A stretch of DNA of 57,618 nucleotides from Bacteroidales bacterium (lineage in GTDB: Bacteria; Bacteroidota; Bacteroidia; Bacteroidales; UBA932): assembly GCA_017561885.1 (NCBI GenBank), contig JAFZBF010000025.1:1-57618 (forward strand), read 5' to 3'. A program made the translations under genes and the position numbers. The notes beneath the pieces are model-generated. The model saw only the letters and a program-made list of their open reading frames with translations. It did no database searches and had not been told where the DNA came from. Positions 52,952 to 57,618 of this stretch are shown here, in pieces (the stretch's first letter is position 1; the number at the start of each line of letters is the position of its first letter).

Positions 52952-54430
52952 ATGAAAAAACTGTTATTGATTGCAACTTTATTATTCACGTGCCTGTCTG
53001 TGCACGCAGAACTCCGTCTCAAATATCCCACCGGTGACCATATGGTCCTCCAGCAGCAGGCCCAGGCTGCCGTATTCGGCTTCGCCACACCGGGTGCGAA
53101 CATCACGGTAACACCTTCCTGGGATGGCCAGACCTATACTGCCAAGGCCGATGCCAAGGGCCACTGGACAGCATATGTCCCCACTCCCGAAGCAAGCTAT
53201 AAAGTATACACCGTCAACGTGAAGGGAGACGGCGGCAACATCACCATCCAGGACGTGCTGATAGGCGAAGTGTGGATGGCTTCCGGCCAGTCCAATATGG
53301 AGATGCCCATCAAGGGCTTCGACAACTGCCCTGTGAAAGGCTACAACGAAATCATAACCCAGGCCCCGGCACGCGACAAGATCCGTATGCTCTATGTGCG
53401 GACAGTACAGGCTGACGAGCCGCAGGAAGAAGTGACCAACACCGACGGCTGGTACGGAGCAGATCCCAACAGCATTCCGGAAATGAGCGCTGTCGGCTAT
53501 TTCTTCGCCCGCAAACTCAATGAGGTCCTGGACATCCCTGTAGGCGTGGTTGCGTTCGCCCGCGGCGGCGCCCGTGTCGAAGGCTGGCTGCCCAAGGAGA
53601 CTGTGGCTGCATTCGGCGAGGACGTTTCTACCGAAGCCGTGAAACAAAGGATGGATATGCTCCGTCCCTACGAGATGTACAACGGTATGCAGGTTCCCCT
53701 TCAGGGCTACACCGCCCGCGGCTTCATCTGGTACCAGGGCTGCTCTAACGTAGGCCACGAGGACGAGTTCGTCCCGAGGATGGTAGAACTCGTACGCCAG
53801 TGGCGCAGCGACTGGAAGGATGTAGGCAACAAGATGCCGTTCTATATGGTGGAAATCACCCCGTACAGCAATCACAACGGCACCGGAGCTGCTCTTCGCA
53901 AGGCTCAGCACGACGTTGCCAAGCTGGTTGAGAACTGCGACATCATCTGCACCAATGACCTGGTGGCTCCCTACGAGGCTGCCAATATCCATCCCTGCGA
54001 CAAGGAGTCTGTCGGCAACCGTCTGGCCTATCTGGCGCTTAACCGCGACTACGGGTTCACCCGCATCGCCTGCGACGCTCCCGAGGCTGTATCGCTTGGC
54101 AAGATGCAGGGCTTCGGCGGCCGTCCCGGTGCAAGACCTGGTGCAGGCGCAGGCGCTGCCGCTCCTGCAATGACCCGCATCGAGATTGTCAACTGCCCTC
54201 ACGGCCTCGACCGTACTGAGGAGATCGAGGGTATGGAAGTCTGCGGCCCCGACGGCGTATGGCACAAAGTCGACCGCATTATGTACTTCCGCGGCAGCCT
54301 CATCCCTATGTCACAGGAAGTTACGGATATCCGCGAGGTCCGCTACGGCTGGGCTGACTTTATGCCCGGTAACATTCACAGTGTGGAAGGTCTGCCGCTC
54401 GTTCCTTTCTGGCTCAAACTTGAAGAATAA
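52952..54430 (+). CDS. Sialate-O-acetylesterase-like SGNH hydrolase
   Basis: 492 aa, signal peptide MKKLLLIATLLFTCLSVHA. SGNH-type acetylesterase, common as xylan or sialate deacetylase in gut Bacteroidota. Nucleophile Ser114 in ASGQSNMEMP; the block usually read WYQGESN is WYQGCSN here; the His block is IHPCDKESVGNRLAY. A Gly/Arg/Pro/Ala-rich insert (FGGRPGARPGAGAGAAAP, about residues 388-407) breaks the domain before the C-terminal beta-sandwich. The CE1-type esterase follows after 12 bp. Confidence 0.88.
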   Translation: MKKLLLIATLLFTCLSVHAELRLKYPTGDHMVLQQQAQAAVFGFATPGANITVTPSWDGQTYTAKADAKGHWTAYVPTPEASYKVYTVNVKGDGGNITIQDVLIGEVWMASGQSNMEMPIKGFDNCPVKGYNEIITQAPARDKIRMLYVRTVQADEPQEEVTNTDGWYGADPNSIPEMSAVGYFFARKLNEVLDIPVGVVAFARGGARVEGWLPKETVAAFGEDVSTEAVKQRMDMLRPYEMYNGMQVPLQGYTARGFIWYQGCSNVGHEDEFVPRMVELVRQWRSDWKDVGNKMPFYMVEITPYSNHNGTGAALRKAQHDVAKLVENCDIICTNDLVAPYEAANIHPCDKESVGNRLAYLALNRDYGFTRIACDAPEAVSLGKMQGFGGRPGARPGAGAGAAAPAMTRIEIVNCPHGLDRTEEIEGMEVCGPDGVWHKVDRIMYFRGSLIPMSQEVTDIREVRYGWADFMPGNIHSVEGLPLVPFWLKLEE

Positions 54431-54442
54431 ACCATTCCGACT

Positions 54443-55522
54443 ATGAAGAAAATACTGCTTATTGTTGCTCTGGTGGCTCTGTCGCTGTCGCTTTCTGCAC
54501 AAAGGATGCCCCGTACTCCCAACGATACCTTGCGTTCGACCATAGTGCTGCCGGACGGACGGGTGATGTTCCAGCTGTATGCTCCCAAAGCCCGCACAGT
54601 TTCGCTGGGCGGCGATCTGGGGTACGGACATAATATCGTTTTTACCGAAGGACAGAACGGTGTATGGCGGGCAGTTTCTGACAAGCTGGACGACGGCTTG
54701 TTCCGCTATAACTTCATCGTGGACGGAGTGAGCGTGCAGGATCCGAAGAGCCCTGCTGCCGGTGAGACTGCAGCTCTGCTGACTGTTGGAGAGGGCTATG
54801 TCAAGGACGTGCCTCACGGTGCGGTGGCGCAGCGCTGGTACTACTCGAAGAATCTGGGCGAGATGCGCCGTATGCACGTGTGGACTCCGGCCGGATATGA
54901 CAATTCGAAGCAGAAGCTTCCGGTACTCTATCTCATTCACGGCGGCGGTGACAACGACGCTGCATGGCCGACTGTCGGTGCTGCCGGCTGGATTCTGGAC
55001 AACCTCCTTGCCGAGGGGAAGATGGTGCCGATGATTGTCGTGATGCCGAACGGTACCATCAATGTGCCTGACGAAGTCCCGCCTTTCGCCGAAGACCTTT
55101 TCACTTCAATCATTCCTTTCGTGGAGCAGAACTACCGTGTGCTCGCCAACCAGAAGAGCCGCGCTATCGCAGGCCTTTCGATGGGCGGAATGGAAACCAT
55201 GGAAGCCGTATTCACCCATCCGGAGATGTTCAGCTATGCTTGGGTGCTGTCTTCCAGCCTGAAGCCCGGCATTGACCCAAAGCAGGAAGCTGAGCGTCTC
55301 GGCATTGCTGCGAAGATAGACCGGATCAACAAGGAATACCGCCAGTTCTATTTCACACAGGGCGGTCCTGCGGACATCGCCTACCAGAACTGCATCAACA
55401 CCCGCAAGGTGATGGACGAGCTCGGTCTGAATTATAAATACGTCGAAAACGCTCAGGCCGGCCATACATGGGTCACCTGGCGCGCCGACCTGGAAGTCTT
55501 CGCACCGCAGCTCTTCAAATAG
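54443..55522 (+). CDS. CE1-type esterase with N-terminal E-set domain
   Basis: 359 aa, signal peptide MKKILLIVALVALSLSLSAQ. An N-terminal immunoglobulin-like/CBM48-type domain (about 30-125: VMFQLYAPKARTVSLGGDLG, FRYNFIVDGVSVQDP) precedes an esterase-D/feruloyl-esterase domain with oxyanion LIHGGGDND, nucleophile Ser246 in AGLSMGGMET and His in QAGHTWVTW. This layout is typical of acetyl-xylan or feruloyl esterases of Bacteroidota xylan degraders. It shares a transcript with the SGNH esterase and ends at a clear terminator. Confidence 0.9.
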   Translation: MKKILLIVALVALSLSLSAQRMPRTPNDTLRSTIVLPDGRVMFQLYAPKARTVSLGGDLGYGHNIVFTEGQNGVWRAVSDKLDDGLFRYNFIVDGVSVQDPKSPAAGETAALLTVGEGYVKDVPHGAVAQRWYYSKNLGEMRRMHVWTPAGYDNSKQKLPVLYLIHGGGDNDAAWPTVGAAGWILDNLLAEGKMVPMIVVMPNGTINVPDEVPPFAEDLFTSIIPFVEQNYRVLANQKSRAIAGLSMGGMETMEAVFTHPEMFSYAWVLSSSLKPGIDPKQEAERLGIAAKIDRINKEYRQFYFTQGGPADIAYQNCINTRKVMDELGLNYKYVENAQAGHTWVTWRADLEVFAPQLFK

Positions 55523-55544
55523 AGCAGTTCAGATTATACAGCAG

Positions 55545-55574
55545 AAAAGCCGGAGTGAGATCTCCGGCTTTTTT
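55545..55574 (+). terminator. Terminator after the CE1 esterase gene
   Basis: AGCCGGAG (55548-55555) and CTCCGGCT (55562-55569) form a perfect stem around TGAGAT, with an A-run before and TTTTTT after. Confidence 0.9.
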
Positions 55575-55599
55575 GTTTTGCTCCGTCGCAGCGTCAGAC

Positions 55600-55708
55600 C
55601 GCAATATGAACGACATGCGCATTTCTTCATACTGACGCCACAAAATCGACTATATAGCGCAGAATGTGGCGGCAATATGGATCTCAGCCTCTCACGTTCA
55701 TATTGTGG
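55600..55708 (+). repeat. REPIN-like palindromic element, copy B
   Basis: It lies in the 341-bp gap between the CE1 esterase and the transposase gene. Outer CAATATGAACG (55602-55612) and CGTTCATATTG (55695-55705) are perfect inverted repeats. Each also pairs inward, with TTCATACTG (55626-55634) and CAATATGG (55673-55680), to form two REP-like hairpins. GCCACA/TGTGGC and the palindrome CTATATAG (55650-55657) form the centre. Apart from the terminator, I see nothing else in this gap. Confidence 0.85.
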
Positions 55709-55863
55709 TAAGAAAAAGGGAAAACAGAATTGTCTTTTTTGAAAACACAAACAGAAGAAAACTGTTTTTGAAAATAAAACAGTAACGGCAAAAGATATGT
55801 TTTGTCGTAATGATGCATTGTATGAACGAACGTCCTGTTATCTTGTGACAAAAAGAAACAATT

Positions 55864-56844
55864 ATGAAAAAGACTGGTGTTTATCACGTGTGCCTTTCTT
55901 CTCACGATGAGGTAATGTTCAGAAGTACTGCAGATTTGAATATGGGGTTCAACTGTCTTGCCGTAGCAACACTATACACAGATTCGCATCTTCTTGCAGA
56001 AGGTTTTATGACAACGCACTATCACTTTCTTCTTCGGACCTCTTCTTTGAGAGAAGTTATGTTCCGATGCCGATACGCTTATGCCAGATATTTCAACACC
56101 AAGTATCACCGTTCTGGAAGCATAGGAGAAAAAAGGTATTTCTGGCTAGAAATAGATGGATTGTATCATACATTGTCCGCTCTCAACTATGTTATAAGAC
56201 AAGGCCTTCATCACGGGCTGGCAATTACTCCTTTCGGTTATCCGCACTGTTCGGCTAATGCCTTCTTCCGTTCGGATCTCGGAAAAAATGAAAGTCCACA
56301 GTTGATGCCCGAGTGGAACAGGTACAAATACTTACCCGCAAACGTCAAGATCCCCGAGAAGTACAGGATGTCTGCGCAGGGGGCACTACTTAGGGAAGAC
56401 GTGTTAGACATTGCTTTGGTAGAGCAATATTACGTTTCTCCAAGAAATTATATGTATCAGATGAATAAGATTGTTGACGAAAAAGAGATAGAAAAACAAA
56501 AAGAAGAGAACAGTCTGCCACTTGTGACAATAGATACGATAGAAACAGGGGTGACTGATGTTGTGTTGAAGGAGATAAGGACGACAGATTTGGATAAGTT
56601 AAGGCGTCGCAATATGACCGATTTGGAACTGTGTTCTTTGATAGACGACAAGTTGGTCCCCAGATATTTCAAGGAAGACGAAGACAAATCTATCTATTTG
56701 CTTCCATTTGCCCAAAGGATAGAGTTATATGATTTGTTGTGGGACGAGTGTTACAGGGCGAGAATCCAAAGAAATGCAGATGGATTCTTTGCCAACAGGT
56801 ACATTACTGAAGCACAACTGAAGAGATGTCTTTGTCTGCCTTAA
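55864..56844 (+). CDS. RAYT-like Y1 (HUH) transposase with long C-terminal extension
   Basis: 326 aa. The N-terminal ~125 residues are a Y1_Tnp/IS200-like domain: VYHVCLSSHDEVMFR, the HUH pair His52 and His54 in MTTHYHFLLRTS, then YARYFNTKYHRSGSIGEKRY and LNYVIRQGLHHGLA, matching the YARYFN...GxxF...YIxxNP pattern of REP-associated tyrosine transposases; Tyr109 is a candidate nucleophile. The remaining ~200 residues are charged and unlike usual RAYTs (about 150-230 aa in total). Base use is clearly AT-richer than neighbours (32% G+C in 56461-56520), a sign of transfer. Copies B and C of the palindromic repeat lie on either side. Not a complete IS: no left or right end recognised. Confidence 0.8.
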   Translation: MKKTGVYHVCLSSHDEVMFRSTADLNMGFNCLAVATLYTDSHLLAEGFMTTHYHFLLRTSSLREVMFRCRYAYARYFNTKYHRSGSIGEKRYFWLEIDGLYHTLSALNYVIRQGLHHGLAITPFGYPHCSANAFFRSDLGKNESPQLMPEWNRYKYLPANVKIPEKYRMSAQGALLREDVLDIALVEQYYVSPRNYMYQMNKIVDEKEIEKQKEENSLPLVTIDTIETGVTDVVLKEIRTTDLDKLRRRNMTDLELCSLIDDKLVPRYFKEDEDKSIYLLPFAQRIELYDLLWDECYRARIQRNADGFFANRYITEAQLKRCLCLP

Positions 56845-56846
56845 GT

Positions 56847-57188
56847 TTATTTGGCAAGCCAGCGACCTTTCAAGTAGATGGTACGGATGAATGTAGCTGT
56901 CTCTGCGAAGTCTGCGCATCGTCCGTCACCGTTGCCGGAGAAACCCCCGAATGCGGCCATCACTTTACCTTTGTCTGAATACAGATAAGTGAAGTCGTCC
57001 GGGCCGCTCCAGGTGTCAAAGAGAAACACAGTCTGCGAATTGTAGAGGTACTCGTCTACAGAAGCAGGTTCGAGTTCAAGGACCAGATTGAAAATGTTAT
57101 TATTAATGCCGACGGGAGAATCGGCTTTGTAGCAGGACGTCATCATTAGCCCTCCGATCAGGAGACAAATGTAAATCGCTCTTTTCAT
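56847..57188 (-). CDS. Small lipoprotein of unknown function
   Basis: 113 aa from the ATG at 57188, chosen because it begins MKRAIYICLLIGGLMMTSC with lipid Cys19; an ATG 10 codons upstream gives an unlikely N-terminus. The mature part (KADSPVGINNNIFNLVLELE, VFLFDTWSGPDDFTYLYSDK, FGGFSGNGDGRCADF) matches no family I know. Its stop lies 2 bp from the transposase stop, tail to tail. It lies with the transposase between repeat copies B and C. Confidence 0.6.
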   Translation of the reverse strand: MKRAIYICLLIGGLMMTSCYKADSPVGINNNIFNLVLELEPASVDEYLYNSQTVFLFDTWSGPDDFTYLYSDKGKVMAAFGGFSGNGDGRCADFAETATFIRTIYLKGRWLAK

Positions 57189-57242
57189 ATCACTGTATTT
57201 ACAGTAAAAACACAGCAATGATAAAAATACGTCTTTTGAGCT

Positions 57243-57356
57243 GGCGACAATATGAATCTGGTGCGCAATTCTTCATACTGACGCCACAAAATCGACTATA
57301 TAGCGCAGAATGTGGCGGCAATATGGACCACAGCAGCTCACGTTCATATTGTGGCG
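57243..57356 (+). repeat. REPIN-like palindromic element, copy C
   Basis: Same orientation as copy B. CAATATGAA (57248-57256) and CGTTCATATTG (57341-57351) are the outer arms; the palindrome CTATATAG is at 57296-57303. From TTCTTCATACTG through the centre to CAATATGGA it is identical to copy B. Differences cluster in the two hairpin loops (for example TCTGGTGCGC in place of CGACATGCGC). Confidence 0.85.
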
Positions 57357-57421
57357 AGAAAAAGAACTATATTTGTTTTCAGCGACTTGTTGAGGATTCA
57401 TTTGACACAGGCGAAGCCAAC

Positions 57422-57454
57422 GAAAAAGCCTCCCAGAGTGGTCAGGAAGGCTTA
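57422..57454 (-). terminator. Terminator downstream of the tRNA-Gly fragment
   Basis: On the minus strand AAGCCTTCC pairs with GGGAGGCTT around a short loop, followed by TTTTT. This is the usual kind of terminator after a tRNA gene, and here follows only a tRNA 3' fragment. Confidence 0.65.
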
Positions 57455-57466
57455 TTTTGTTTCTTT

Positions 57467-57492
57467 GAGCGGAAAACGAGACTCGAACTCGC
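57467..57492 (-). pseudogene. tRNA-Gly 3'-end fragment (possible attachment-site remnant)
   Basis: On the minus strand, GCGAGTTCGAGTCTCG then TTTTCCGCTC looks like a T-arm (CGAG-TTCGAGT-CTCG), acceptor 3' strand and discriminator as in Bacteroidota tRNA-Gly. No matching 5' acceptor (GCGGAAAA) or anticodon arm precedes it within the window. Beyond it (57493-57618) there is only GC-rich, hairpin-rich DNA (for example GGCAAC/GTTGCC and CCCC-TTTT-GGGG on the minus strand). A 3' tRNA end plus its terminator is what integration into a tRNA gene leaves at attR; this is inference. Confidence 0.5.
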
Positions 57493-57618
57493 GGCTGCGC
57501 CGTGGGCATTCTCGCGCAAGAGATATCCCCCGGCAACTGCCGTTGCCTGCCCCAAAAGGGGGCACGGGGTCGCTCGTGCGAGTCTCTCGGTCACCCCTGA
57601 AAAGCCGAAAAGCAGCCA

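Noticed and set aside
52982..54265. A 427-codon open frame on the minus strand inside the SGNH esterase gene
   Set aside because: Antisense shadow in a GC-rich gene; no start context, promoter box or recognisable domain.
55600..57356. A complete IS200/IS605 insertion sequence with copies B and C as its ends
   Set aside because: The repeats are internally symmetric, same-orientation copies, and a third copy without a transposase exists at 51.8 kb; this fits REPINs better than subterminal IS hairpins.
51819..57356. A CRISPR array
   Set aside because: Three widely spaced palindromic repeats with no regular spacers and no cas genes.
57467..57618. A full tRNA with long variable arm at the window end
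   Set aside because: No acceptor 5' strand pairs with TTTTCCGCT and no anticodon arm can be placed.

Overview
This window is chromosomal DNA from a member of the Bacteroidota, almost certainly order Bacteroidales; I cannot name the genus. The evidence is the -7 promoter box TAnnTTTG in front of many genes (several with a TTTG -33 box 19 bp upstream), BACON-domain surface lipoproteins, an Oar-type TonB-dependent receptor, rplM-rpsI-rpsB-tsf clustering, a MurA with Asp in place of the catalytic Cys, and lipoprotein hydrolases of gut-type glycan degraders. Genes are densely packed, and several convergent pairs overlap at their 3' ends.

Layout. 1-2.7 kb: start of the S10-type ribosomal operon on the minus strand (rplC-rplD-rplW-rplB-rpsS), with its own promoter directly before rplC and no rpsJ. 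2.7-5.3 kb: phosphopantetheinyl transferase, tRNA-Gln, tadA, a 310-bp gap holding a strongly folded element, and a ThiL-like protein that has lost its metal-binding aspartates. 5.3-8.8 kb: sufB-pnuC-sufC-sufD, an Fe-S assembly operon with a vitamin-precursor transporter inside it. 8.8-13.7 kb: HerA-like ATPase, secreted esterase, murB and a C1B cysteine peptidase. 13.7-22 kb: aminopeptidase P, S9 peptidase and an alpha-2-macroglobulin-like protein, a protease/anti-protease block. 22-27 kb: murA, dusB, lpxK and a GH51 arabinofuranosidase. 27-30 kb: rplM-rpsI-rpsB-tsf. 30-37 kb: a three-gene envelope operon, comF, cdaA, mutS2 and metK, the last with a SAM-II-like riboswitch. 37-46.4 kb: two divergent BACON lipoproteins, a metallo-hydrolase, then an Oar-type receptor, a BACON/OB-like lipoprotein and an extracellular nuclease lipoprotein. 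46.4-48.6 kb: mannose-1-phosphate guanylyltransferase and pheS. 48.6-55.5 kb: carboxylesterase, DUF1593 protein, GH43, sialate-O-acetylesterase-like and CE1-type esterases, a hemicellulose side-chain removal set. 55.5-57.6 kb: an AT-rich RAYT-like Y1/HUH transposase and a small lipoprotein between two copies of a ~110-bp palindromic repeat, followed by a tRNA-Gly 3' fragment at the window end.

The most interesting signal is that repeat family. Three copies (51.8, 55.6 and 57.2 kb) each consist of two inverted REP-like hairpins around a central palindrome. Changes fall mostly in loops, and one central pair covaries. A RAYT-like transposase lies between two of the copies. This is the architecture of a REPIN/RAYT system, here in a Bacteroidales genome. 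Second-tier signals are the receptor/BACON/nuclease locus as a possible extracellular nucleic-acid acquisition system, the degenerate ThiL, the SAM-II-like element on metK, and the possible attR-like tRNA-Gly fragment.
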